This document shows positions 31,409 to 40,180 of a stretch of 64,000 nt of DNA, piece after piece. This stretch comes from Sutcliffiella horikoshii (GTDB lineage Bacteria > Bacillota > Bacilli > Bacillales > Bacillaceae_I). The DNA lies in contig KV440964.1 of NCBI GenBank assembly GCA_001636495.1, forward strand, positions 1,442,666 to 1,506,665, read 5' to 3'. The position numbers were made by a program, and so were the translations under genes. Below the pieces are notes generated by a model. That model did not search any database, was not told where the DNA came from, and saw only the letters and a list, made by a program, of their open reading frames with translations. Each line of letters begins with the position of its first letter. Position 1 is the stretch's first letter.

Positions 31409-32398
31409 TTGATAAAAAAACAACGAACAATCCCCTTAAGAGTTCATATTTTAAGAGCAATGAAGAGAAGGGTACGACCAAATCACGAAAAGTATGAAGA
31501 TTTATTAATGGAACTAGGTATAAAGGAAGCCGGTATTTATGGCGAACAGGCACTTGACTATTATCTTAAACTTCTTCCAGAAACAGACACCACACATTTT
31601 ATCTTCCATGATTTAAGGCTTCCATATAGAGATACTCACTTCCAAATTGATACTCTAATTATATTCTCCAATTTTTGTTTACTTCTCGAGGTGAAATATG
31701 TACGTGGAACCATATACTTTGATCCGAAAAACAATCAACTCATACAAGAAGTGGAGGATAAACCACTTAAAGCTTTACAGGATCCCATACTTCAAGTTAG
31801 CAACCAGTGTTACAAACTGACTTCTTGGTTGAAACATAAAAATCTACCTATTGTACCCTGCGAAAAATTGGTTGTGTTAACAAATCCAAAAGTAATAGTA
31901 AAAGTCCTCTCTTCCCCAAGTATTGTAGAAAAGCATGTAATTAAAAGTCCTGCTCTTTCAGAGAAAGTAATTCCACTCCATAAAAAAAATCCAACCCAAT
32001 TCTTTGACAAGAAAACTCTCAATAGAATTTGTAGGTTATTAATTAAAGATCATACTCCACTAAGAAGCTCACCTATTGAACAGTACAAAGTCATAACGTC
32101 AGACATACTTACCGGAGTGCTTTGTCCAAACTGCCCTCATCATGTAGTGATGAAGAGAATTCATGGAAAATGGAGATGTCCCAATTGTTTATTGCTTTCA
32201 CATGATGCCCATATTGAAGCTTTGAGAGATTATGCTTTATTAATCAGTTCTGAAATTACTATGGAGGAATTAAGAAGATTTCTACGTATAGACAACAACT
32301 ATATCATTAGAAGACTCTTAAAGAATATGAAAATAACAGGTACAGGCAACACCAAATCCCGCACCTACAACCTCACCCCACTCCTTACAAAAACTTGA
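31409..32398 (+). CDS. NERD-domain protein with C-terminal zinc ribbon
   Basis: 329 residues. The nuclease-related domain (NERD) is at about 42-165: GEQALDYYL, HDLRLPYRDTHFQIDTLII and LLLEVKYVRG give the PD-(D/E)xK-like Asp81, Glu94 and Lys96, so a nuclease fold with key residues intact. Near residue 235-260 two CPNC pairs (VLCPNCPHH, WRCPNCLLL) form a zinc ribbon, and the last 50 residues look like a winged helix. The start is TTG at 31409 with AGAGGTGATC. Bacillus genomes often carry such NERD proteins; role unknown. Neighbouring repeats and AT-rich composition suggest an accessory spot. Confidence 0.82.
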   Translation: MIKKQRTIPLRVHILRAMKRRVRPNHEKYEDLLMELGIKEAGIYGEQALDYYLKLLPETDTTHFIFHDLRLPYRDTHFQIDTLIIFSNFCLLLEVKYVRGTIYFDPKNNQLIQEVEDKPLKALQDPILQVSNQCYKLTSWLKHKNLPIVPCEKLVVLTNPKVIVKVLSSPSIVEKHVIKSPALSEKVIPLHKKNPTQFFDKKTLNRICRLLIKDHTPLRSSPIEQYKVITSDILTGVLCPNCPHHVVMKRIHGKWRCPNCLLLSHDAHIEALRDYALLISSEITMEELRRFLRIDNNYIIRRLLKNMKITGTGNTKSRTYNLTPLLTKT

Positions 32399-32467
32399 AA
32401 CCATAACCAAACTCATACGTATTATCTTTATACACTCCGCGCAGCCAGAAAGGAGCCGATATCAACT

Positions 32468-33106
32468 ATGGACTACATCGACCAAAACATATTTCCGCTT
32501 TTTCTTCTATTCCTTGGCGTAATGCTTATTGTGGAAGCAATTACAAATTTTCAACAAAAAGGAGTTTCAACCGTTTCCACCGGTAATAGGTTCCAAGGAA
32601 TACTATTAACGGGCTTTTTTACGCTTGGCCTAATATGGTACACGACTTCTAATAAGAACTTGGACATGAACTCGCTTTATCTTACGCTCGGCCCCTTATT
32701 AATTCCTTTAGTTATGATGCTTATGCAAAGAAAAAAAGACGAGATACATATAAAGAAATATGTACCGCAAAATGTGATGGATGTTTTAGAAAGAAACCTG
32801 AACGACAAAAGATATTCTTATAAAAAAGATGTCATTGCAAATGAGGATTATATCAGTAGCAATTATATCACGATGTATTATTTCGATGATCCTTATCAAA
32901 CCATCAAAATAAAGTGGAAGGATCTTGAAACAAGTGGCTTAGAGGTGGAGTTCCAAAATTTTGGCGATAAGGATTTCATTAAGGAAGTGGTGGGGGACCT
33001 TCGTGAGGAAAGACCGCCTATTTCATTCTTTAAATTCAACAAAATTTCACTGATTGTTGCAGTAATTGCCATCTACATAGGAAGCATGCAATTGCTTGGG
33101 TTTTAA
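32468..33106 (+). CDS. Hypothetical membrane protein, four TM
   Basis: 212 residues. Three hydrophobic helices lie in the first half (about 8-28, 44-60 and 70-88), then a soluble alpha/beta stretch rich in Tyr and Asp (residues 100-190), and a final TM helix (SLIVAVIAIYIGSMQLLGF). RBS GAAAGGAG. No family recognised. It lies 69 bp after the NERD gene and could be co-transcribed. A weak hairpin (33110-33144) follows. Confidence 0.65.
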   Translation: MDYIDQNIFPLFLLFLGVMLIVEAITNFQQKGVSTVSTGNRFQGILLTGFFTLGLIWYTTSNKNLDMNSLYLTLGPLLIPLVMMLMQRKKDEIHIKKYVPQNVMDVLERNLNDKRYSYKKDVIANEDYISSNYITMYYFDDPYQTIKIKWKDLETSGLEVEFQNFGDKDFIKEVVGDLREERPPISFFKFNKISLIVAVIAIYIGSMQLLGF

Positions 33107-33324
33107 AAAAAGGAGGAGCTACGCACATAAGCGAAGCTCCTTCTATATTTGTGTAAAACCTTATATTCTTAGACTTATGTAAATCTTCAAAAAAAAATTC
33201 CTCGCTTTGGATATCTGACCCCAAAACTTCTTTTTTTACATCTTCTTAAAATTGTTAAAAATATGTAAAACTCGGCTTATTCAAAACCCGCACCACGTTA
33301 AGGGATAATCAAAAAAAGTTAAGA

Positions 33325-33379
33325 TTTCTAGTCTGATATTACTAGAAAACTTTTACAATTATATACCATTTATTATCAT
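33325..33379 (+). promoter_or_regulatory. Inverted repeat and promoter of the ugp operon
   Basis: TTTCTAGT (33325-33332) and ACTAGAAA (33341-33348) form an 8-bp inverted repeat with an 8-bp gap, just upstream of TTTACA (33352-33357), N16, TATCAT (33374-33379). It is a plausible operator plus sigma-A promoter. The rest of the 33107-33442 gap has a weak terminator-like hairpin, AT-rich sequence and TGTTAA-N5-TGTAAA (33253-33269), loosely like a reversed Pho box. Confidence 0.45.
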
Positions 33380-33442
33380 TTGTTTAATATTAGCATGCTA
33401 CTATTTCCTTGTTGCTAAAGTAGCTTTGAGGAGGGGGATAGG

Positions 33443-34573
33443 ATGAAAACTATTCGTGTTAGTGAATTAAATAAATCGTATGATCTTGAGAAAAGTGTTG
33501 TCACAGATGTGAACTTTCAAATAAACGAAGGCGAATTTTTCGTGCTTGTGGGTCCCTCTGGTTGTGGGAAAAGTACGATTTTGCGTATGATTGCAGGTTT
33601 GGAAACTATCAGCGGTGGTGATTTGTTCATTGGAGATAAAAGAGCCAATAAGCTTACACCAAGCGAGCGAGATCTCTCCATGGTCTTTCAGAATTATGCT
33701 TTATACCCCCATCTTACTGTAAAAGAGAATATTACTTTTGGACTGCATGTGAAGAAAATTACCAAAAAAGAGCGTGAAGTTCGCTGTAACGAGGCTGCTG
33801 AAATGCTCCAGTTAACAGATTATTTACATAGAAAACCTCGAGAATTATCTGGTGGACAACGGCAAAGGGTAGCATTAGCGAGGGCAATTGTAAGCAGGTC
33901 CCCTATTTGTCTGATGGATGAGCCGTTATCTAACCTGGATGCAAAATTAAGGACGCATATGCGTTCAGAAATTAAACGTATTCAGCGGAGACTTGGAATC
34001 ACGATGGTTTATGTGACGCATGACCAGACTGAAGCGATGACGATGGGCGACCGGATCATGGTGTTAAAAGACGGAGAGGTTCAGCAGATAGGAACTCCAC
34101 TGCAAGTATATAACAGACCAAAAAACACCTTTGTGGCAACGTTTATCGGAAATCCGCCAATGAATATGCAAGAAGCATCTTACCAAAAGGCCTCTAAAGA
34201 GATACATATTAACGGGATAAAGCCGTATAAACTAAAATGTTTCGAGGAAATTATACCAGAGAACATGATAATCGGAGTCAGACCAGAATCTATTAAACTT
34301 GCAGACGAACGGACACCTTATGAGCAGTGCTTTCTAGTAGAAGTGTTGAATGTTGAGATATTAGGGAACGATACATTGATTTCCGTTCAAATTGGGGACA
34401 AAGAGTGGTTTGTTCGCCTGAATGGGCAATGGTATATCTCAATTGGCGATAAAATACCAATTACTTTTAATTATGAAAATGTTGCTGTGTTTGATAAAAC
34501 TTCTGGTGATTTGTTGAAAGCACCGCTTGCCAAGGAACGGTTTTCTTTACAGAAGGAGGCTGTGACATTGTGA
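33443..34573 (+). CDS. ugpC: ABC transporter ATP-binding protein (UgpC type)
   Basis: 376-residue ATPase of the UgpC/MsmX/MalK class. Walker A is GPSGCGKST (37-45), the Q-loop lies in VFQNYALYPHLTV, signature LSGGQRQR, and Walker B precedes DEPLSNLDAKLR. The C-terminal regulatory OB-like domain is present (GVRPESIKL). It powers the importer made by the next three genes. RBS GAGGAGGGG; its TGA overlaps the GTG start of ugpA. Confidence 0.92.
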   Translation: MKTIRVSELNKSYDLEKSVVTDVNFQINEGEFFVLVGPSGCGKSTILRMIAGLETISGGDLFIGDKRANKLTPSERDLSMVFQNYALYPHLTVKENITFGLHVKKITKKEREVRCNEAAEMLQLTDYLHRKPRELSGGQRQRVALARAIVSRSPICLMDEPLSNLDAKLRTHMRSEIKRIQRRLGITMVYVTHDQTEAMTMGDRIMVLKDGEVQQIGTPLQVYNRPKNTFVATFIGNPPMNMQEASYQKASKEIHINGIKPYKLKCFEEIIPENMIIGVRPESIKLADERTPYEQCFLVEVLNVEILGNDTLISVQIGDKEWFVRLNGQWYISIGDKIPITFNYENVAVFDKTSGDLLKAPLAKERFSLQKEAVTL

Positions 34574-35514
34574 GTGAGATAGTCCGACAAGTTGAGCGAA
34601 ATCCTTTCGAGTATGAGACAGAGCCGACTCCGACTATTTGGCATCGGTCGAAAAACCTAAGGACAGCTATGTTATTTTTGCTTCCCTCTATTTTGCTGTT
34701 GTCTGTTTTTGTTTTCTATCCGATGATAAAAACCTTTTATTTGAGTATGTATTTAACGGACCAACAGGGAAGACCGGCAATATTTGTAGGCATAGAAAAT
34801 TTCACCTATATTTTGCAGTCTGAAAGTTTTCAAAAGAGCATGAAGGCAACGTTACTCTTTGTGCTTTATACGGTTCCCACAGGTGTGGTGCTGGCACTGT
34901 TTCTTGCCGTATTAGCTAATGAAAAATTAAGGGGAATCGGCTTTTTCCGAATGATCTTTTCTTCCACAATGGGTATGAGTGTTGCGGCATCATCTGTTAT
35001 CTGGTTGTTTCTTTTTCATCCGAGTATCGGATTTTTAAATCGTGTATTAACAACTATTGGATTAAATGAAATTCAGTGGTTGCTTGATCCAAATTGGGCA
35101 TTGATTTCAATCAGCATCACTACGGTCTGGATGAACACCGGGTTCTGTTTTCTAATTCTACTAGGAGGTCTGCAAAACATAGATCCTTATCTATATGAAA
35201 GTGCAAAGATTGATGGTGCGGGTTTTTGGTATCAACTTAGAAGAATTACAATACCGATGCTCTCACCTACCTTGTTTTTTATCATTACGATATCCCTGAT
35301 CAATGCTTTTCAGACATTTGGGCAAGTGGATATCCTCACCCGTGGAGGGCCATCGGAATCTACTAATGTTATTGTTTATTCGATTTACCGAGAGGCATTT
35401 GTAAATTACCAGTTCGGAACGGCTAGTGCTCAAGCAGTGCTCCTGTTTGCCTGCATCCTCGTAGTGACGATTCTCCAGTTCAAACTTGGTGAAAAGAAGG
35501 TGCATTACCAGTGA
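34570..35514 (+). CDS. ugpA: ABC sugar-type permease UgpA
   Basis: 314-residue inner-membrane permease with six or more TM helices and the EAA loop (ESAKIDGAGFWYQLRRITIPMLSP) that contacts the ATPase. LPSILLLSVFVFYPMIKTFYLS is the typical first TM of CUT1 permeases. The start is GTG 34570, overlapping the ugpC stop by 4 bp, with AAGGAGG in ugpC. Ugp assignment comes from the operon's binding protein. Confidence 0.9.
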   Translation: MSEIVRQVERNPFEYETEPTPTIWHRSKNLRTAMLFLLPSILLLSVFVFYPMIKTFYLSMYLTDQQGRPAIFVGIENFTYILQSESFQKSMKATLLFVLYTVPTGVVLALFLAVLANEKLRGIGFFRMIFSSTMGMSVAASSVIWLFLFHPSIGFLNRVLTTIGLNEIQWLLDPNWALISISITTVWMNTGFCFLILLGGLQNIDPYLYESAKIDGAGFWYQLRRITIPMLSPTLFFIITISLINAFQTFGQVDILTRGGPSESTNVIVYSIYREAFVNYQFGTASAQAVLLFACILVVTILQFKLGEKKVHYQ

Positions 35515-36323
35515 AGTGGACAAGTAAACTATGGTTCTACTTTTTTTTGATTATTAGTGCATCCATCCTATTTTTTCCAGTGATCTACGCGGCCATGATC
35601 AGCTTTATGGATGGGCGAGAGGTGTTAAGAGGTCAGTTGTTTCCCGCTTCTTTTACTTGGGACAACTATGTGACAGCTTTTCAGAAGGTACCGCTTTTGC
35701 ATTATTTGTGGAATAGTTTCCTCGTTTCTTTTGTGGTGATGATCGGCCAGTTATTAGTTTGCAGTTTAGCGGCATTTGCATTTGTGTTTATTCCGTTTAA
35801 AGGTAGGAACGTATTGTTCTTTTTATACCTCTCCACGATGATGATTCCTTGGGAGGCAACTATGATTCCTAACTTCCTGACTGTACAACGGTTTGGATGG
35901 ACAAATAGTTATGCCGGTTTGACGGTGCCTTTTTTCGCACTGGCATTTGGGACATTTTTGTTAAGGCAGCATTTTAAAACAATACCTCATGAGTTATATG
36001 AAGCTTCACAAATTGCAGGAATAAGTAAGTTTGAATTTTTCCTGAAAGTGGTGCTGCCTGTATCTAAAACGAGTCTTATTACGCTAGGGGCCTATGGATT
36101 TCTGACGACTTGGAATATGTATTTATGGCCGTTGCTTGTGACCACCAACGATAGTGTCCGTACGGTCCAAATTGGAATCAAGCAGCTGCAGACACAAGAA
36201 ATTTCTACTGAATGGGGGGTGGTGATGGCCGGAGTCATAACAATTATTTTACCTGCTTTACTGTTGTTATTTTTAGGACAAAAACAATTGCAAAAAGGAT
36301 TAACGCAAGGAGCTATAAAATAA
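35511..36323 (+). CDS. ugpE: ABC sugar-type permease UgpE
   Basis: 270-residue second permease, six TM helices, EAA loop EASQIAGISKFEFFLKVVLPVSK. The start is GTG 35511 overlapping ugpA by 4 bp. It forms the heterodimeric channel with UgpA. Confidence 0.9.
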   Translation: MKWTSKLWFYFFLIISASILFFPVIYAAMISFMDGREVLRGQLFPASFTWDNYVTAFQKVPLLHYLWNSFLVSFVVMIGQLLVCSLAAFAFVFIPFKGRNVLFFLYLSTMMIPWEATMIPNFLTVQRFGWTNSYAGLTVPFFALAFGTFLLRQHFKTIPHELYEASQIAGISKFEFFLKVVLPVSKTSLITLGAYGFLTTWNMYLWPLLVTTNDSVRTVQIGIKQLQTQEISTEWGVVMAGVITIILPALLLLFLGQKQLQKGLTQGAIK

Positions 36324-36341
36324 TCTCTGGGAGGAATTAAG

Positions 36342-37706
36342 ATGAAAAAGTTTCAACCTATGTTTCTTTTTATGCTTTCGATTATTGTTTTGTTAAGTGC
36401 TTGTTCCACTAATACCAACACACCTGAAAATAATGAAAATTCAGCAGAAGCGAGTGAAGGTGTCAATGAAGAAAATGGCGAACCTGTCGAAATTGAATTC
36501 TGGCATGCAATGGGTGGAAATCTAGGAGAAGCGATTGACGCAGTGGCAGAGGAGTTTAATAATTCTCAGGAGAAATACGTCGTAAAACCTGAGTTCCAAG
36601 GTTCCTACGAGGAGTCTTTAACCAAATTTCGTTCTGTTGGAGGTTCTTCTGATGCGCCTGCTATTATTCAAACGTTCGAAGTCGGAACAAAGTTTATGAT
36701 TGACAGCGGTCTAATTGAACCAGTGCATACGTTCATTGAAAAAGATGGCTACGATATGTCCATGTTAGAAAAAAACATATTAAATTATTACACGTATGAA
36801 GGCAAACAATATTCCATGCCGTTCAATTCCTCTACACCTGTCTTGATCTACAACAAAGACGCTTTTGAAGAAGCAGGATTAGATCCTGAAAATGCACCGC
36901 GTACATATAGTGAAGTAAAAGAAGCTGCTAGCAAATTGAAAACTGCAGACCGTGCTGGATTCTCCATGCTAACATATGGCTGGTTCTTTGAGGAGTTATT
37001 GGCAACCCAGGGCGGAAAATATGTGAACAATGATAACGGGCGTTCAGACTTGGCCACAGAAGCTGCGTTTAATGGAGAAGAAGGACTTAAAGTGTTTGAA
37101 TGGTTGAATGAAATGAATCAAGGAGGTACTTTCGGTAACTTTGGTACTGTTTGGGATGACATCAGGGCTGCATTTCAATCTGAAAAAGTAGCCATGTATA
37201 TGGACTCTTCCGCCGGTGTAAAAGGGATAATCGATAATGCGGATTTTGAGGTTGGCGTTGCGTTTATTCCACATCCAGATGGGGTTGACCCTAATGGTGT
37301 TATTATTGGCGGTGCTTCACTGTGGATGTCAAAAGGCATCACAGAAGAAGAACAGGAAGGAGCTTGGGAGTTTATGAAGTTTGTGAACAGTCCTGAAGTA
37401 CAAGCAAAATGGCATGTGGAAACTGGCTACTTTGCCATTCATCCTGATGCATATGAACAGGATATCGTTAAAAAACAGTGGAAAGAGTACCCACAATTAA
37501 AGGTAACAGTCGATCAGCTTCAATCCACAAAAGCTAACGAGGCAACGCAAGGGGCGTTAATGTCTGTATTCCCCGAATCACGACAACACATCGTTAACGC
37601 ACTGGAAAAACTATACCAAGGAAGTGACCCACAAGAAGTACTAGATGAAGCAGCAACACTCACAAACCGCGCTATCGAAGTCGCAAACAAAACACAAGGA
37701 AACTAA
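36342..37706 (+). CDS. ugpB: Glycerol-3-phosphate-binding lipoprotein UgpB
   Basis: 454-residue solute-binding lipoprotein. The signal ends in lipobox LLSAC with Cys21, followed by an Asn/Glu-rich linker. EIEFWHAMGGNLGEAIDAVAEEFN, FNSSTPVLIYNKDAFEEAGLDPE and IIGGASLWMSKG closely follow E. coli UgpB, which binds glycerol-3-phosphate and glycerophosphodiesters. It lies on the outer membrane face, tethered by lipid. RBS GGGAGGAA. Last gene of the operon; a perfect terminator follows. Confidence 0.93.
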   Translation: MKKFQPMFLFMLSIIVLLSACSTNTNTPENNENSAEASEGVNEENGEPVEIEFWHAMGGNLGEAIDAVAEEFNNSQEKYVVKPEFQGSYEESLTKFRSVGGSSDAPAIIQTFEVGTKFMIDSGLIEPVHTFIEKDGYDMSMLEKNILNYYTYEGKQYSMPFNSSTPVLIYNKDAFEEAGLDPENAPRTYSEVKEAASKLKTADRAGFSMLTYGWFFEELLATQGGKYVNNDNGRSDLATEAAFNGEEGLKVFEWLNEMNQGGTFGNFGTVWDDIRAAFQSEKVAMYMDSSAGVKGIIDNADFEVGVAFIPHPDGVDPNGVIIGGASLWMSKGITEEEQEGAWEFMKFVNSPEVQAKWHVETGYFAIHPDAYEQDIVKKQWKEYPQLKVTVDQLQSTKANEATQGALMSVFPESRQHIVNALEKLYQGSDPQEVLDEAATLTNRAIEVANKTQGN

Positions 37707-37744
37707 AAAAACTTGTAACCTATTAATATTCTATAAAATATTCT

Positions 37745-37782
37745 AAAACCCTTTGGGGGTCTGACCCCCAAAGGGTTTTTTT
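37745..37782. terminator. Terminator of the ugp operon
   Basis: Perfect 16-bp stem AAAACCCTTTGGGGGT (37745-37760) / ACCCCCAAAGGGTTTT (37764-37779) with a 3-nt loop, then T residues. Confidence 0.95.
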
Positions 37783-37880
37783 TCTCCATTTCCCCCAATC
37801 CAAGTATAAAACCCGAACTTTCCACCTATAAATAGTAATAGAATACAAGTTCTATTATCCAAGCAAGGAGGGTGTCCGGG

Positions 37881-38060
37881 TTGGTGCAGATTAGGGTGTT
37901 TGATGAGGAGCATGAGCGGGACCTTGAGGATGCGGTAAATACTTTTCTTAAAGGATTATCAGACAGGGATGTAATCGACATTAAGTATCAAGTCGGGTGT
38001 ATCACCGACGAAGAAGAACAGATCTATTGCTTTTCTGCAATGGTAATATTTAGAACCTGA
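37881..38060 (+). CDS. cse60: Sporulation protein Cse60-like
   Basis: 59 residues: VQIRVFDEEHERDLEDAVNTFL, DIKYQVGCITDEEEQIYCFSAMVIF. This matches the small Cse60 family (a sigma-E-controlled sporulation protein in B. subtilis) in length and in the FDEEHExDLE and IYCFSAM signatures. The start is TTG at 37881 with AAGGAGG about ten bases ahead; a GTG at 37872 overlaps the RBS. No clear sigma-E promoter was identified by eye. Confidence 0.72.
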   Translation: MVQIRVFDEEHERDLEDAVNTFLKGLSDRDVIDIKYQVGCITDEEEQIYCFSAMVIFRT

Positions 38061-38096
38061 AAACTTCCTGTAAAGATGTTTATCAGGTTCTTTTTT
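38052..38096 (+). terminator. Terminator after cse60
   Basis: AGAACCTGA (38052-38060) pairs with TCAGGTTCT (38083-38091), then six T. The left arm includes the cse60 stop codon. Confidence 0.8.
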
Positions 38097-38210
38097 GTGG
38101 GTATAGATAATTATCTGAAACAAATCATAAATAATCGAAACATTTTCGTAACACTACTCGTCTAATTTAGTAACAGATTATAAAACAAAAACAGAAAGGA
38201 TGTATTCACT

Positions 38211-38333
38211 ATGAACCACCACACACAAAACGAGGTACTACAAGAAGAAAATAAATCATTTATCAATGAGTTTGGCATGTATGGAGTAGGACTAGCTTTT
38301 GTAATGTCTTTCGTACTAATTGTAACTACGTAG
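38211..38333 (+). CDS. 40-residue single-TM small protein
   Basis: [20 protein letters not shown], then a hydrophobic C-terminal helix [15 protein letters not shown] ending TT. RBS GAAAGGATG seven to ten bases ahead. It would be a tail-anchored or single-span peptide. Its last 18 bp overlap the end of the convergent ytfP gene. No family recognised; small single-span peptides are common in Bacillus. Moderate support from RBS and a clean hydrophobic helix. Confidence 0.5.
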   Translation: MNHHTQNEVLQEENKSFINEFGMYGVGLAFVMSFVLIVTT

Positions 38334-39596
38334 GCTTGCCGCCTTCTTTCCGGCGTTCAGGCCTGCCAGTCTTCCTGTCACCAAGGCCGAGGTGATATTA
38401 TAACCACCAGTATATCCATGGATATCAAGAACTTCTCCACAAAAATATAATCCGTCTTTCATTTTGGAAGCCATCTCTTTCGGATGAACTTCCTTCACTG
38501 AAACTCCGCCACCGGTCACAAATGCCTTTTCGATGGAAAGTGTGCCGGATACTTCGAATCGGAATTGTTTGCACATTTTCGCAAGCTCCCTTATTTTCTC
38601 ATGGGCTAATGTCGCACCAATTTCCTGCTCGTCAATCTTGCAAACTTCCAACAAAAACAGTAAATATCGTTCAGGTACAAGCCCTTTAAGGACATTCTTG
38701 ATGGCTTTTTTTGGTTCGTCCTTTAATGCCTTTTGAAGCTGTTGGAAAACCTGTTCCTCATTTAATGAAGGCATTAAATCTAAATTCATCGTCACTTTAT
38801 CCACATTGAATTTCTTCATCGTTTTCACCACGTACTGGCTGCATCGCAATACAGCAGGTCCGGACACGCCAAAATGGGTGAAAATCATGTCCATTTGATG
38901 TGTTTTCACCACTTTTCCTTTAGGGTTTAAAACGCTCAAAGCAACATCACGCAAGGACAACCCTTGCAATCTTTTCTCACGGATAAATTTTTCTTGTGAA
39001 TTCAACGGAACCTCTGTTGGGAATAAATCCGTAATGGTATGCCCAGCTTTCCGTGCCCAAGGGTATCCATCACCAGTGGAGCCGGTATGTGGTACCGATT
39101 TTCCACCAACAGCTATGACAACACACGTACATTCCAAAAACTCGCCTGTTTTCAACAATACACCACGTGTACGATTCTCCTCGTATTCCACCGTTTCCAC
39201 AGAAGTATTGGTCCGCATCTCCACGCGCAAATCTTTCATCCTATTCAATAACGCGTCCACCACACTCTGCGCTTTATCGGACACAGGGAACATTCGGCCG
39301 TGATCTTCTTCCTTCAACTGAATTCCAAGCTTTTCAAAAAACTTGATGATATCCTCGTTATTAAATTCGGAGAATGCGCTATATAGGAAACGCCCATTAC
39401 CAGGGATATGTTTAATGATTTCGTCCACAGGTAAACGGTTTGTCACATTACAGCGTCCGCCACCTGAAATGGCAAGCTTCCTCCCAAGTTTATTTCCTTT
39501 ATCTATCAATAATACTTTTGCTTTTTGTTCCGCTGCGGCGATGGAGGCCATAAGACCTGATGGACCGCCACCTATGATAATCACATCATATTTCAT
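38316..39596 (-). CDS. ytfP: Flavoprotein of the HI0933/YtfP family
   Basis: 426-residue NAD(P)/FAD oxidoreductase-like protein. FAD-binding GGGPSG is in the N-terminal [15 protein letters not shown], followed by [20 protein letters not shown] (family signature), the central all-beta insert and the C-terminal [19 protein letters not shown]. Length and motifs match B. subtilis YtfP. The start at 39596 is the first Met before the Rossmann strand; a TTG at 39611 is possible. Substrate unknown. Confidence 0.9.
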   Translation of the reverse strand: MKYDVIIIGGGPSGLMASIAAAEQKAKVLLIDKGNKLGRKLAISGGGRCNVTNRLPVDEIIKHIPGNGRFLYSAFSEFNNEDIIKFFEKLGIQLKEEDHGRMFPVSDKAQSVVDALLNRMKDLRVEMRTNTSVETVEYEENRTRGVLLKTGEFLECTCVVIAVGGKSVPHTGSTGDGYPWARKAGHTITDLFPTEVPLNSQEKFIREKRLQGLSLRDVALSVLNPKGKVVKTHQMDMIFTHFGVSGPAVLRCSQYVVKTMKKFNVDKVTMNLDLMPSLNEEQVFQQLQKALKDEPKKAIKNVLKGLVPERYLLFLLEVCKIDEQEIGATLAHEKIRELAKMCKQFRFEVSGTLSIEKAFVTGGGVSVKEVHPKEMASKMKDGLYFCGEVLDIHGYTGGYNITSALVTGRLAGLNAGKKAASLRSYN

Positions 39597-39723
39597 TTTT
39601 TCACCAACCAATTAATTTTTGCTTACATGTTGCCTATTATACCCTCTATTCTCTTGTTGGACAAAAAGAGCAACATTCCGTATGATTTCTAGTAGGTTAC
39701 AAATGAAAGAAAAGGGGTATCAA

Positions 39724-40104
39724 ATGACGTACTCACCGAACATTTCAGAAGCACATATTCCATACGACGGAGGCTGGACGGCGGAGAATGGGACCCCGAT
39801 CCTGTTGCTTTCCGTCCCGACAATTCCTATAGAAATGACCACCAATATACATAAATATTCTTATACGTGGCTCTATGAAAAGGAAATGGATGCGTATGTT
39901 CTTTGCCTGCTTTTAAATAATCAAGAAGAATTCGGGCTGATTTTCAGTCAAAAAGAAGCGGGCCAGCTCCTTCTCGATTCAGACGCCTACGAGGAATTTA
40001 CGCTTGTCATCACAAAAGAGCAGCTTGACCATCTGACGGATGACACACTACATCTATCTTTTCCAAAAATTTCATTAACTAGAAGTCTGCAAGCAGGCTG
40101 GTAA
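39724..40104 (+). CDS. Hypothetical protein, 126 aa
   Basis: Soluble protein beginning MTYSPNISEAHIPYDGGW; beta-rich segments (TPILLLSVPTIPIEM, YVLCLLLNNQEEFGLIF) alternate with acidic helices. The start at 39724 follows AAAAGGGG by about seven bases; longer frames add a Cys-rich leader with no RBS. No family recognised. It lies between ytfP and ytgP. Confidence 0.65.
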   Translation: MTYSPNISEAHIPYDGGWTAENGTPILLLSVPTIPIEMTTNIHKYSYTWLYEKEMDAYVLCLLLNNQEEFGLIFSQKEAGQLLLDSDAYEEFTLVITKEQLDHLTDDTLHLSFPKISLTRSLQAGW

Positions 40105-40180
40105 TTTAGTTCGCCATCAACGATAAGTATGGTAAAATACAAAGGTTAGACAAAAAGTAACAATAGTAGGTAGGGATTTT

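Noticed and set aside
33253-33269. Pho box for the ugp operon (TGTTAA-N5-TGTAAA)
   Set aside because: Only two hexamers and in reverse orientation, over 80 bp from the best promoter; insufficient to claim PhoP control, though ugp operons are often phosphate regulated.
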